This document shows, piece by piece, positions 17,208 through 26,224 of a DNA stretch of 64,000 nt. The position numbers were made by a program, and so were the translations under genes. The first letter of the stretch is position 1; each line of letters begins with the position of its first letter. The notes beneath the pieces were generated by a model. It was given only the letters and a program-made list of their open reading frames with translations, did no database searches and was not told where the DNA came from. Source of the stretch: CAVQBP01 sp963848195 (GTDB taxonomy: Bacteria > Bacteroidota > Ignavibacteria > Ignavibacteriales > Ignavibacteriaceae); assembly GCA_963848195.1 (NCBI GenBank), contig CAWKCY010000020.1:1-64000 (forward strand). The letters are read 5' to 3'.

Positions 17208-17702
17208 ATGAATTACTTATTAAAATATACATTAGCTTTTTTACTGCTTACCATAAATATTAATTCGGCTGCTATGCATGCAATCCATATTAGTTATGGT
17301 GAAGCAACTCTTAAGGGTAATGAATTTTTTGGAAAGTTAACTTTTTATTATGATGATTTTATGCTGGCATTAAAAAACTGGAAGGGTGAGAATATTAAGA
17401 ATTTTTCTGCTAAGCAATACACGGAGCTAAAAAACAATTATCTCAAGAAACATCTAATTGCTCTTGTCAACAATAATATTAGACTCAATTTGATTATTAC
17501 CGGTAATAGCGGAAATGATAAATCAATTTGGTTTGAATTCAAATTTACTTCGGCAGAAAAGATAAATATAGTCAACCTAAAATATGATGTCTTGATGAAT
17601 GAATATAGTGATCAATTGAATCTTTTGAACGTAGCCTCCCCATCGGGAGATCATAGTCTAATTTTTAGTCAGTCTAAAAACGAAATAAAAATAATAAACT
17701 GA
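17208..17702 (+). CDS. Exported DUF6702-like protein
   Basis: The 164-residue protein has a signal peptide (residues 1-21) and begins its mature part AAMHAIHISYGEATLKGNEF. The pattern of a histidine-bearing N-terminus, short beta strands, and a central FYYDDFMLALKNW helix resembles DUF6702 proteins, which often lie beside HupE/UreJ-like genes. It starts 21 bases after the TPR gene and ends 10 bases before the HupE/UreJ gene, so the three are probably one operon. A periplasmic accessory role is likely; details are unknown. Confidence 0.6.
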   Translation: MNYLLKYTLAFLLLTININSAAMHAIHISYGEATLKGNEFFGKLTFYYDDFMLALKNWKGENIKNFSAKQYTELKNNYLKKHLIALVNNNIRLNLIITGNSGNDKSIWFEFKFTSAEKINIVNLKYDVLMNEYSDQLNLLNVASPSGDHSLIFSQSKNEIKIIN

Positions 17703-17712
17703 AGGTATTATT

Positions 17713-18279
17713 ATGGAAAATTTTATTCTCTTTCTCCAGATAGGTTTTAGACACATTCTCGAAGGGTATGACCATTTACTTTTCCTTTTAGGGTTAATAA
17801 TCGTTACTAAAGATTTAAAATCCATGGTTAGCATTGCCTCTGCATTTACTATCACACATTCTACTACTCTAATTCTAAGTGCTCTTGGAATATTATCAAT
17901 TAATCCTACTATCACAGAAACTTTAATTGCAGCCTCCATCGCTTATGTGGGAATCGAAAATTTAATCCGTAAAGATCAAAAGTACAGATGGATAGTAGCC
18001 GGTTCTTTCGGATTTATTCACGGAGCAGGATTTTCAGGTCATTTAACAGAATTGTTGAAAAGTATGCTGGGAATGGGAAATGTCTGGGCACCTCTTCTTG
18101 GATTTAACCTTGGAATTGAATTTGGTCAGGTAACAGTTATTATTTTAATTTATCCCCTTTTCTGGTATATAAGAAAATTGGAAGGGCAAAAACTGGTTAT
18201 AAATACTGTCTCTCTTTTAATTGCGGCAATGGGTATTATTTTGATCGTTTTAAGAATTTCAGGTAATGAAATTTTATAA
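17713..18279 (+). CDS. HupE/UreJ-family membrane protein
   Basis: A 188-residue integral membrane protein with six to seven hydrophobic segments. The conserved HILEGYDHLLFLLGL (residues 14-28), FTITHSTTLILSALG and GFIHGAGFSG motifs, with their histidines and acids in membranes, mark the HupE/UreJ family. Family members are thought to move nickel or cobalt, but in Bacteroidota they occur in clusters without hydrogenase or urease, as here. No such enzymes appear in the window, so the substrate is open. The SDR gene that follows overlaps its last 14 bases. Confidence 0.85.
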   Translation: MENFILFLQIGFRHILEGYDHLLFLLGLIIVTKDLKSMVSIASAFTITHSTTLILSALGILSINPTITETLIAASIAYVGIENLIRKDQKYRWIVAGSFGFIHGAGFSGHLTELLKSMLGMGNVWAPLLGFNLGIEFGQVTVIILIYPLFWYIRKLEGQKLVINTVSLLIAAMGIILIVLRISGNEIL

Positions 18280-19006
18280 ATATTCTATAAATAACATTGG
18301 TATTATGAAAATGAATAGTAATGGTTTTAAAACAGGAAATATATTTATTGCAGGAGGCAGCGGTTATATTGGGAGAGCTCTAATTCCTTTTCTGCTGAAC
18401 AAAAACTACTCTGTTACCTGTTTGGTGAGAAAGGAATCTGTAAATAAATTACCAGCAAAAAGTATTCAAGTAATAGGGAATGCTCTTGACAGTAATTCTT
18501 ATAAAGATAATATTTTTCCATCGGATACTTTTATTCACCTTATAGGTGTTCCTCATCCTTCTCCCTCAAAAGCGGAACAATTCAGAAAAATAGATCTGGT
18601 ATCCTTAAAACAATCGGTTGAAGCCTCCGTTGAATCAGGTATAAAACACTTTATTTATTTAAGTGTTGCTCATCCGGCTCCTTTAATGAAAGAATATATT
18701 CAAGTAAGAGAAGAATGTGAAAATATTATTTCTAACTGCGGACTAAATGCTACTATCATCAGACCCTGGTATGTATTGGGACCCGGACACCGTTGGCCTT
18801 ACCTGCTAATCCCTGTTTACAAACTATTTGAAAAAATTCCTTCTACATCAATCTCTGCACATAGATTAGGGCTTGTAACTCTTAATCAAATGGTACTAAC
18901 CATTCTTTATTCTATTGAAAATCCGGTTATCAGCAGCAAAAGAATAATTGAAGTCCCGGAAATTAAAAGTTATTCAGAATATAGAGCAAAATCTATTGCT
19001 CTTTAA
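18266..19006 (+). CDS. NAD(P)-binding short-chain reductase-like protein (atypical SDR)
   Basis: The 246-residue protein has a nucleotide-binding motif IAGGSGYIGRALI (residues 24-36) and segments DTFIHLIGVPHP and FIYLSVAHPAPLMKEYI typical of the atypical SDR/NmrA/NDUFA9-like group. The usual YxxxK pair is not evident. ATG 18266 overlaps the HupE gene; an in-frame ATG at 18305 would remove 13 residues and still keep the whole fold. Quinone-related or redox-sensing roles are known in this group; here the function is not known. Confidence 0.72.
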   Translation: MKFYKYSINNIGIMKMNSNGFKTGNIFIAGGSGYIGRALIPFLLNKNYSVTCLVRKESVNKLPAKSIQVIGNALDSNSYKDNIFPSDTFIHLIGVPHPSPSKAEQFRKIDLVSLKQSVEASVESGIKHFIYLSVAHPAPLMKEYIQVREECENIISNCGLNATIIRPWYVLGPGHRWPYLLIPVYKLFEKIPSTSISAHRLGLVTLNQMVLTILYSIENPVISSKRIIEVPEIKSYSEYRAKSIAL

Positions 19007-19012
19007 AATAGG

Positions 19013-19025
19013 TTATGACATCTTA
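19013..19025. repeat. Degenerate GATGWCATC palindrome
   Basis: TTATGACATCTTA lies seven bases after the SDR stop codon, with a related GAGATGCAGTATCTTTTT about 26 bases later. It looks like a decayed version of the element at 5902 and 15702. Confidence 0.4.
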
Positions 19026-19150
19026 TTAAATATTGCATGAGATGCAGTATCTTTTTATCTTATATATGTTAAAGAATCAATATTTACTGATTATGTTGTT
19101 CTTTAATCTAAACTATTTCTCAACACGCAAAAATTAAACATTTAGTCAAA

Positions 19151-21478
19151 TTGAGAATAAAAAAAACAGGCGGAATTTTTCTCATCCTTTTATTTATTCT
19201 TTCCTTAAATATATTTGCCCAAATTAATGATGTAATTATTACAGGATTTGCCAGAGACTCGGTAAGCGGTGAAACTTTAATTGGTACAAATATTTTATTG
19301 TATAAAGATAGTATCACTGTCAATGAACCGCCGTTTAGAGGAGTTGCAACAAACAATTATGGATTTTATGCTATCCCTAAATTGAATAAAGGAATATACT
19401 TTTTAATTGCAAGAAATATCGGATATAGAATTTCCTTTCAGAAAATTAATATAACAATAACTAAAGGCAGGCTGCAGAACGATGTTAATATGATTCCCGA
19501 AAATATCAAGCTTCAGGAAGTAGTTGTTGAAGGAAGGAAGAAACAGGATATTAATGCCAGCACTATTGAATTGAATCCTGATATATTAAAACAACTTCCT
19601 TCAATAAGCGGTGAAGTTGATCTTTTTAAAATTCTACAGACTCTTCCAGGGGTAAAAATCGGTTCCGAAATATCCAATGGTCTTTATGTTAGAGGAGGCT
19701 CTCCGGACCAGAATTTAACGTTGCTCGATGGTGTAATCGTCTATAATCCTACTCATCTCGGGAATTTTTCAAGCACTTTTAATTCGGATGCAATTCAAAG
19801 TATCAGTTTAATAAAAGGAGCTTTTCCTGCTGAATACGGGGCAAGACTCTCTAGCGTCCTCGATATTAAATTACGTTCAGGAACAAAAGAAAGAGATAAA
19901 GGAAAAATCGGGCTCGGGTTAATCAATTCTCATTTCTCACTTGAAGGACCACTCGGTTCAAAAGCTACTTACTTGATCTCAGGCAGGAAAATGTACTATG
20001 ATCTTATACAAAAGCAATTCTTAAATTCTACTATTATTCCACGTTATAACTTTTATGATCTGAATAGTAAAATTACTGTAACAAATTCAGAATCAAACAT
20101 ATTTACACTGGAAGGCTTATTAAGCAATGATAATCTTTTTAATCCTTCAAAAAGTAACGGAATAGATTATAATATACAGTGGAAGAATGCCATGGCTAAT
20201 TTCACATGGCTGTATGTAAATTCAAAATCCCTTTTCATTACAACATCTCTTAGTTATATTGATTACGAGTTTGAATCTGATCTACAGGATCATACTCTCG
20301 GTGCATCAGCTAATAATTATTATGCCCTTTCAAAGCTAAGAGATTTATATGTGAAAACTAATGCTGAAATATATTGGTCAAAAAACAATACATTTAAAAC
20401 AGGGTATGAAATAGCTAATCACAATTATTACTTAATCTATAGTGATTTTTATGATCCGTTATTAGTCTCCTCTTTAAGTTCTTTACCCAATATTATTTCT
20501 ACTGAAGCATCAATTTTCTTTCAAAATGACGGTAAAATATCAAACTGGCTGGAGACCAATATTGGAGTAAGAGGTTATTATTTTAAATCAAAAAAATATT
20601 TCAGTGCAGAACCGCGTCTTTCTGCAAAGTTTATGCTTAATGATAACCTTTCATTAAATATGGCTTATGCCGTTGCACACCAATTCTTGCATCTCATTGT
20701 CAGAAATGATATTTCTCTTCCTACTGATCTTTGGTATCCTTCTTCGGATAAAATATCACCAAGTAAATCATCTCAATATGTTATCGGTGCCCAGTATAAT
20801 CTTTTTAACAAGCAGTACCTTTTTTCACTCGAGGGGTATTACAAAGATATGAAAGATCTTTACGAATTTAAAAACGCTTCCCAGTTTAAGACGGGGGAAT
20901 CAATCTCAGATATACTGACTCAAGGAGAAGGAGAAGCCTACGGGCTGGAATTCTTTGCAAATAAAACTACAGGTAATTTTACAGGGTGGATCGGTTATAC
21001 TCTTTCCTGGACAAGAAGAAAATTCAGTGACCTTAATAATGGTAAAATCTTTTTCCCCCGTTATGATAGAAGACATGATGTCTCACTTGTATTAACTTAC
21101 AAATTTAATGATAATTGGAATGCCGGGTTAACCTGGACATATTCCACAGGACAGGGATTTACTTTACCCAATGCACAATATCAATTTGAAACTATCGGGC
21201 TTCAGGATGAAACTAATGTACAGTTTAATTTTCTTCAAAGGAATTCATACCGGCTGCCAGCATATCATAAATTGGACCTGAATATTACCTATGATTTTGA
21301 TTGGCTCAACTATCATATGGAGACTTATCTGAGTCTCCTTAACGTCTATAATAGAAACAATCCATTTGCTTTTTATCCAACAGTAGTGAAAGGTGCCAAC
21401 TCAACTCAAATTACAATGTTTAACCAAATTTCTTTATTCCCTTTTATTCCTTCACTAGGAATTAACATGGAGTTCTAA
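19151..21478 (+). CDS. TonB-dependent outer-membrane receptor with carboxypeptidase-regulatory-like domain
   Basis: A 775-residue receptor with TTG start and signal peptide (cleavage near FAQIND, residue 24). Residues 28-115 form a CarboxypepD_reg-like domain (GETLIGTNILLYKDS). The plug domain carries EVDLFKILQTLPGVKIG, LYVRGGSPDQNLTLLDGV and AEYGARLSSVLDIKLRSG. The remaining 550 residues are a 22-strand-type barrel ending in a phenylalanine (SLGINMEF). It imports an unknown large nutrient or metal complex across the outer membrane using TonB energy. The DUF4249 lipoprotein gene begins six bases later and is its expected lid or partner. Confidence 0.92.
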   Translation: MRIKKTGGIFLILLFILSLNIFAQINDVIITGFARDSVSGETLIGTNILLYKDSITVNEPPFRGVATNNYGFYAIPKLNKGIYFLIARNIGYRISFQKINITITKGRLQNDVNMIPENIKLQEVVVEGRKKQDINASTIELNPDILKQLPSISGEVDLFKILQTLPGVKIGSEISNGLYVRGGSPDQNLTLLDGVIVYNPTHLGNFSSTFNSDAIQSISLIKGAFPAEYGARLSSVLDIKLRSGTKERDKGKIGLGLINSHFSLEGPLGSKATYLISGRKMYYDLIQKQFLNSTIIPRYNFYDLNSKITVTNSESNIFTLEGLLSNDNLFNPSKSNGIDYNIQWKNAMANFTWLYVNSKSLFITTSLSYIDYEFESDLQDHTLGASANNYYALSKLRDLYVKTNAEIYWSKNNTFKTGYEIANHNYYLIYSDFYDPLLVSSLSSLPNIISTEASIFFQNDGKISNWLETNIGVRGYYFKSKKYFSAEPRLSAKFMLNDNLSLNMAYAVAHQFLHLIVRNDISLPTDLWYPSSDKISPSKSSQYVIGAQYNLFNKQYLFSLEGYYKDMKDLYEFKNASQFKTGESISDILTQGEGEAYGLEFFANKTTGNFTGWIGYTLSWTRRKFSDLNNGKIFFPRYDRRHDVSLVLTYKFNDNWNAGLTWTYSTGQGFTLPNAQYQFETIGLQDETNVQFNFLQRNSYRLPAYHKLDLNITYDFDWLNYHMETYLSLLNVYNRNNPFAFYPTVVKGANSTQITMFNQISLFPFIPSLGINMEF

Positions 21479-21483
21479 GATCT

Positions 21484-22302
21484 TTGAGATATTTATATTT
21501 TATATTATCCTTTTTTCTGCTGCTTTCCATTGCCGGATGTGAAAATGTTACTGAAATTAGTCCTGATATTAATTATCAGGAATACATTGTTGTAAGAGCA
21601 CAACTGAAAGCCTATTCCCTTTTTGAAGGTGTCTCATTTACAAAAACTTTACCTTTGAATGAAAATTATGATATTAACAAAGCAGAATTAAATAATGTCA
21701 CTGCATATCTGAAGGTTGATGGTATTAGAATAATAACACTAAGATATCTGAAAAATGGTCTATATACACCTCTGGATTCTATATTTATTGTGCCTGGTTC
21801 CACATATGAACTTTTTGCCCAATACAATAATACAAATATTTATGCTGTTACAAAGGTTCCGCAGCTGCCAAGAATAACACATGCTGTATTGTTAAATAAT
21901 AAGTTTATTGAAATAACACTAAGGCCTTATCCAGATGAAGTGTATGGCGCTGGCTGGGAAATTTATAATGCCGTAACTAATAATTTGTTTGACGAATCAA
22001 CTGATTTTCAAACAATCGTTCGGCCTCAGCAAATTGATCTTCAGTCGAATCAGATGGTTGTCGATACTAAAGACCTGCCTGATAATTATACTTCAGGAGG
22101 TTATAGTAATTTAATGTATGCACAGGTCTATGCATTTGATTCTCCTTATTTAAAATATTTCATCTCAAAAAATAATAATCAGCCTACTGAGAATATTTTT
22201 GCTCAAGGCGGAGACCAGGTTTCATGGAATGTTCAAGGAGAAAATGTGATTGGTCTTTTTATAGGACTTGCCGTGGTTAAGTATATAAAAGCCGGTCAAT
22301 GA
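21484..22302 (+). CDS. DUF4249 lipoprotein, partner of the TonB receptor
   Basis: The 272-residue protein (TTG start) has a lipobox SIAGCEN with Cys19. The mature part, beginning with YQEYIVVRAQL and containing an early beta domain with VDGIRIITL and LYTPLDSIFIV, followed by VPGSTYELFAQ, matches DUF4249, a lipoprotein family found next to TonB receptors of the CarboxypepD_reg type in Bacteroidota. It is tightly coupled to the receptor gene (five-base gap). It probably sits on the outer membrane and helps capture substrate. Confidence 0.85.
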   Translation: MRYLYFILSFFLLLSIAGCENVTEISPDINYQEYIVVRAQLKAYSLFEGVSFTKTLPLNENYDINKAELNNVTAYLKVDGIRIITLRYLKNGLYTPLDSIFIVPGSTYELFAQYNNTNIYAVTKVPQLPRITHAVLLNNKFIEITLRPYPDEVYGAGWEIYNAVTNNLFDESTDFQTIVRPQQIDLQSNQMVVDTKDLPDNYTSGGYSNLMYAQVYAFDSPYLKYFISKNNNQPTENIFAQGGDQVSWNVQGENVIGLFIGLAVVKYIKAGQ

Positions 22303-22446
22303 AGATTTTTTAATATTTTATAGGAATGAAAAGAAGAATAACATTTTATGTTTATATCATTTTTAGTGAAATATTTTTTCAAATATTCTTAAAAGATGAT
22401 CTTTCCGGCTTTTCACCTAAATAATGAGGTAAAAACAAAGCGCCAA

Positions 22447-23550
22447 ATGAAAAACAGATACATATTCTTTCTTTTAATTATTTTTATAAGTTTTATTTTA
22501 TTTTTTCAAGGCTGCTTGAAGGATGACATCTCACCCTCAGCAGTAACCAATAATTTAGCAGGTAATGCTTTGCTTCTGAATTTTCTGGAGACAAACGGAA
22601 ATTATATAAACTCAGAAGAAATGCCTTCCATTATTGGTCTAAATGATGTATATGTAAATCTTCAAAATTTTCTTATAATCGATGTCCGCTCCAAACAAGA
22701 TTATTCTTCCGGCCATATTTCCGGAGCAATCAATGTTGCGAATGATTCATTAATTGAATTCATAAATTCCAAACCGAATATTCAGAAGTATCCAAAAGTT
22801 ATAATTGTTAGTAGAGACGGGCAGGCTTCTGCGTATTATACTTGCCTTTTAAGGATCTATGGACTAAACAATGTTTTTTCATTAAACTTTGGAATGGCTC
22901 TTTGGAATAGAGCATTTTCAGACCCATGGATTGAAAATGCAAAAGATCATGAAATTCAATATCACCTTGATGGTTCTCGCCTTTCTCCTGAAAGTTCAAA
23001 TATGAAATTGCCTGACATACAGGTCAATCAAGATAATGATAAAGAAAACTCTATTAAAAATTTAATCACATCTCTTATCAATGAAGGATTCAATGAGCAG
23101 GCTTATGTTACTCTCTCCCCTCCTGATACTGTCGGATCAGCCGATGAAAGAACTTTAAAATTTAATTTTAACAATGAGGATATTTCTGATTTTTATATTA
23201 TGTGTTTTGGTTCAGTTAGACTTTATAATCCTTTAATAATGTTTCCGTTGCCTACGGGACATTTACCTGTCGCGGTCTTTTATTCCGGTAGGGATCTTCA
23301 AAGCTCAACTTATCTTCAATCTCTCCCGCCGGATAAAAAAATAGTTGTTTATTCCATTTCAGGGCAAGAAAGTGCATTTGTAACTGCATACCTAAGGCTT
23401 TTGGGCTATGATGCGAAATCTCTACTGTTCGGAGCAAACACTTATACTTATTCCAGGTTAATATATGATATCGATTTTTTTAACCCCTATGTTTTCTTAC
23501 CGGCTAACATTAGAAATCTACCATATGTATCGGGATCTCTCCCAAAGTAG
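22447..23550 (+). CDS. Lipoprotein with two rhodanese domains, both lacking the catalytic cysteine
   Basis: From ATG 22447 (an upstream ATG at 22396 lacks a signal-like start) the protein has a lipobox LFFQGC with Cys23. Two rhodanese folds follow. In the first (about residues 70-160) LIIDVRSKQDYSSGHISGA is followed by VIIVSRDGQAS, where the loop position normally held by cysteine is Ser122. In the second (about residues 250-345) HLPVAVFYSGRD is followed by KIVVYSISGQES, again Ser (Ser303). Both are therefore probably non-catalytic, binding or scaffold domains. The gene follows the receptor-DUF4249 pair in the same direction after a 144-base gap. Confidence 0.82.
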   Translation: MKNRYIFFLLIIFISFILFFQGCLKDDISPSAVTNNLAGNALLLNFLETNGNYINSEEMPSIIGLNDVYVNLQNFLIIDVRSKQDYSSGHISGAINVANDSLIEFINSKPNIQKYPKVIIVSRDGQASAYYTCLLRIYGLNNVFSLNFGMALWNRAFSDPWIENAKDHEIQYHLDGSRLSPESSNMKLPDIQVNQDNDKENSIKNLITSLINEGFNEQAYVTLSPPDTVGSADERTLKFNFNNEDISDFYIMCFGSVRLYNPLIMFPLPTGHLPVAVFYSGRDLQSSTYLQSLPPDKKIVVYSISGQESAFVTAYLRLLGYDAKSLLFGANTYTYSRLIYDIDFFNPYVFLPANIRNLPYVSGSLPK

Positions 23551-23638
23551 CATCAGATTTGGAATTTTACTTACTATATAAGAATTTGAATTTATTAAGA
23601 ATTTCTATATTTTAAAGCCGACTAAAATAGTCTTATTT

Positions 23639-24043
23639 ATGTTGAAGCTATCAAAAAAAACCGAATATGCCTTAATGGCAGTAAAATTTATCGCATTAAG
23701 AAATAATAATAATTGTGTTACAGCAAAAGAAATTTCAATTGGATATAATATACCCTATGAACTATTAGCAAAAATTTTGCAGAAATTAACAAAGAATAAT
23801 GTCGTTGTTTCTTATAAAGGCATTAATGGCGGGTATTCTCTTGTAAAAGATGTTAATGATATTACGCTAAATGATGTAATTACTGCTGTTGAAAAGATAC
23901 AAATTACAAATTGCATGAAAGAGAACGGCTCCAAAAAAGATTGTGCACGTTTCGATTGCTGTCAAATCCGGAATCCTTTATCAAAGGTACAGCAGGAAAT
24001 AGATAGCTTATTTAAAAGAACTACTATAAGTCAAATTTTATGA
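23639..24043 (+). CDS. Rrf2-family iron-sulfur transcription regulator (IscR-like)
   Basis: The 134-residue protein has the Rrf2 winged helix (LSKKTEYALMAVKFIAL, then IPYELLAKILQKLTKNNVV, GINGGYSL) and C-terminal cysteines at 92, 102, 107 and 108, which suit an iron-sulfur cluster as in IscR. It probably represses the downstream iscS-iscA-sodA genes when the cluster is loaded. A 185-base gap containing a MITE-like insertion separates it from iscS. Confidence 0.88.
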   Translation: MLKLSKKTEYALMAVKFIALRNNNNCVTAKEISIGYNIPYELLAKILQKLTKNNVVVSYKGINGGYSLVKDVNDITLNDVITAVEKIQITNCMKENGSKKDCARFDCCQIRNPLSKVQQEIDSLFKRTTISQIL

Positions 24044-24069
24044 ATTTATGTAAATATCAGCACTTATTT

Positions 24070-24194
24070 ACTGAAGTTACGCAAGATTTATGTAGAGTGA
24101 ATAAAATTCATAATTATGGTTCAAAATTTTAGGGTATGAGATTCTTCACTCCACTTCGTTTCGTTCAGAATGACAATGTTTGCGTAACTACAGT
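24070..24194. mobile_element. MITE-like element with terminal inverted repeats
   Basis: ACTGAAGTTACGCAA at 24070-24084 is matched in inverted form by TTGCGTAACTACAGT at 24180-24194 (14 of 15 positions). The flanks TATTT (24065-24069 and 24195-24199) are identical, as a target duplication would be, though the local AT richness lowers the weight of this. Inside is GATTCTTCACTCCACTTCG and then TTTCGTTCAGAATGACAA, a type of interspersed sequence seen in many genomes. No coding region is present. Confidence 0.6.
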
Positions 24195-24228
24195 TATTTA
24201 TTTAATTTAAGTTTATACTGTAATTTTT

Positions 24229-25410
24229 ATGAAACTACCAATATATCTGGATAATAACTCTACTACCCGACTTGATCCCCTGGTATTTGAAGCTATGCAG
24301 CCATATTTCATAGAGAAATTCGGGAATGCCTCTAGTAAGAGCCATTCTTTCGGATGGGAGGCTGAAAGTGCAGTAAAAAATTCCAGAAAAATTATTGCAG
24401 AATTCATAAACTCATATCCTGAAGAAATATATTTTACAAGCGGCACCACTGAATCCATAAACCTTGCCCACTTTGGAATTTCCAGCTCATACTTTTCAAA
24501 GGGAAACCATATTATTACTACTTCAATTGAACACAGTGCGGTATTGGAATCTCTTAAAGTTCTTGAAAAGAAAGGGTTAGAAATTACTTATCTGCCAGTC
24601 AATAAAGATGGAAGTATAGACCTGGAGTTGTTTGAAAGCTCAATTACCTCTAAAACTGTTATGGCTTCTATAATGACTGCAAATAATGAAATCGGAATAA
24701 TAAATAATATTAATGCCATTGGTGAAATTTGTGAGAGCAAGAATATTTTTTTTCATACTGATGCATCTCAGGCTGTCGGAAAAATACCTTTTGATGTAAA
24801 AGAAAATAAAGCTGATCTAGTCTCTTTTTCAGCTCATAAAATTTATGGTCCTAAAGGAATCGGTGCTCTTTATATAAAAAATAGATCACCTAAAATTAGT
24901 CTAACCCCCCAAATATTCGGCGGAGGACATGAAGGAAATTTAAGATCTGGCACCTTAAATGTTACCGGAATTGTTGGCTTTGCAAAGGCGGTGGAAATAT
25001 GCAGCAGCTTAATAGATGAAGAAGCGAAAATAACATCCAAATTAAGAAATAAATTATATTTTGGAATTATTAACGACCTGGATAAAGTATATTTGAATGG
25101 GTCATTGGAAAATAGGATTCCCGGAAACTTAAATTTAAGTTTCCGTTATGTTAAATCTGAAACCCTGATGATGAATATGAGAGATATTGCTGTTTCTTCC
25201 GGAGCTGCATGTACATCCGAAAATATAAAACTAAACCATGTATTAATGGCTATAGGACTCAGCGATTCCCTTTCCCGATCTTCAATAAGATTCGGATTGG
25301 GCAGATTTAATACTGAGGAAGAAATTGATTACACAATAAATAAAGTAGTTAAAACTGTAAATACTTTAAGAAAAACTTCACCTGAACTATTAATTAATAT
25401 TGAACACTAA
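24229..25410 (+). CDS. iscS: Cysteine desulfurase
   Basis: A 393-residue PLP enzyme that takes sulfur from cysteine for iron-sulfur cluster assembly. The N-terminus IYLDNNSTTRLDP, the PLP lysine Lys204 in SAHKIYGPKG and the catalytic Cys328 in SSGAACTSE are present. The loop around the cysteine (ACTSENIKLNHVLMAIG) is of the IscS/NifS class rather than SufS. The gene follows the Rrf2 regulator and precedes a small unknown gene and iscA. No scaffold iscU lies in the cluster, so the scaffold is encoded elsewhere or replaced. Confidence 0.92.
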   Translation: MKLPIYLDNNSTTRLDPLVFEAMQPYFIEKFGNASSKSHSFGWEAESAVKNSRKIIAEFINSYPEEIYFTSGTTESINLAHFGISSSYFSKGNHIITTSIEHSAVLESLKVLEKKGLEITYLPVNKDGSIDLELFESSITSKTVMASIMTANNEIGIINNINAIGEICESKNIFFHTDASQAVGKIPFDVKENKADLVSFSAHKIYGPKGIGALYIKNRSPKISLTPQIFGGGHEGNLRSGTLNVTGIVGFAKAVEICSSLIDEEAKITSKLRNKLYFGIINDLDKVYLNGSLENRIPGNLNLSFRYVKSETLMMNMRDIAVSSGAACTSENIKLNHVLMAIGLSDSLSRSSIRFGLGRFNTEEEIDYTINKVVKTVNTLRKTSPELLINIEH

Positions 25411-25423
25411 TAGGTTATTATTT

Positions 25424-25732
25424 ATGAAAAAAGAATCATTAAACATACAACTGGAACAAATTAAAAATGATCCGGTAATATTTCTTAATTTTTTGAAAGC
25501 AAATTACCCGTTGTTCCATAATTCTAACTTCTTTTTTAGAGATTTTCAGTATGGTATAAAAAAATACTTAGAAAAAAAAGAAATAGATATTTCTTATCCC
25601 GAAGCAGAAGAATTCGCAAAACTTTTGGCAGCTTACTTTGAAGAAAAAGAGTATTTCGTAAATATTAGTCATTTAACATGGAAAATAAATTTCCCTGAAT
25701 TTGTGACGCAGGCACCAGGTGATCCCCTGTGA
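25424..25732 (+). CDS. Small protein of unknown function between iscS and iscA
   Basis: From ATG 25424, 13 bases after the iscS stop, this protein has 102 residues. An in-frame ATG at 25400 would overlap iscS by 11 bases. It is mainly helical and charged (NIQLEQIKNDPVIFLNFLKA, YPEAEEFAKLLAAYFEEKEYF), has no cysteines or signal peptide and no motif I recognise. Its position between iscS and iscA suggests a role in cluster assembly, perhaps as an adaptor, but this is only context. Confidence 0.75.
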   Translation: MKKESLNIQLEQIKNDPVIFLNFLKANYPLFHNSNFFFRDFQYGIKKYLEKKEIDISYPEAEEFAKLLAAYFEEKEYFVNISHLTWKINFPEFVTQAPGDPL

Positions 25733-25795
25733 CCTGTTTTTATCTTAAATTTAAATATTGAATTTTATAATTACAAAAAAGAGAGAGGATTTAAT

Positions 25796-26146
25796 ATGTC
25801 TGATGTTCAATCTGAACAGGAAATAAAAATAACTCCTAAAGCAATGAAAGAAGTAGTAAAAATAAGAGAAGAAAACAGTATACCTGACAATTTTGGATTA
25901 AGAATCGGTGTTAAAGGAGGCGGCTGCTCAGGTTTAAAATACTCACTTGGTTTTGATGCCGAACAAAAAGAAGGAGATACGGTAATAGAACAGGAAGGAA
26001 TAAAACTATACGTTGATGGTAAAAGTCTTTTTTACCTGACTGGAACAGAATTAGATTTTACAGATGGATTAAACGGAAGAGGCTTTGTTTTCAACAATCC
26101 AAACGCTGCTAAAACATGCGGCTGCGGCGAATCATTCGGTGTTTAA
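25796..26146 (+). CDS. iscA: Iron-sulfur cluster assembly A-type carrier
   Basis: A 116-residue A-type carrier (IscA/ErpA/SufA family). The three conserved cysteines are in GGGCSGLKYSLGFD (residues 40-53) and TCGCGESF near the end. It receives or delivers clusters after IscS activity. It is 64 bases after the unknown small gene, and has a purine-rich leader (AGAGAGGA). Which A-type subgroup it belongs to cannot be told by eye. Confidence 0.9.
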   Translation: MSDVQSEQEIKITPKAMKEVVKIREENSIPDNFGLRIGVKGGGCSGLKYSLGFDAEQKEGDTVIEQEGIKLYVDGKSLFYLTGTELDFTDGLNGRGFVFNNPNAAKTCGCGESFGV

Positions 26147-26224
26147 ATATTAGGCTTTTTAATCAATTTTGTAATCTTATTAAATAATTAACCAAATACT
26201 TTAATATTAAACAGGAGAAGTTAA

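Noticed and set aside
22326..22424. A 32-codon ORF (ATG 22326) between the DUF4249 and rhodanese genes
   Set aside because: It ends inside the start region of the next gene and has no motif or strong ribosome site.
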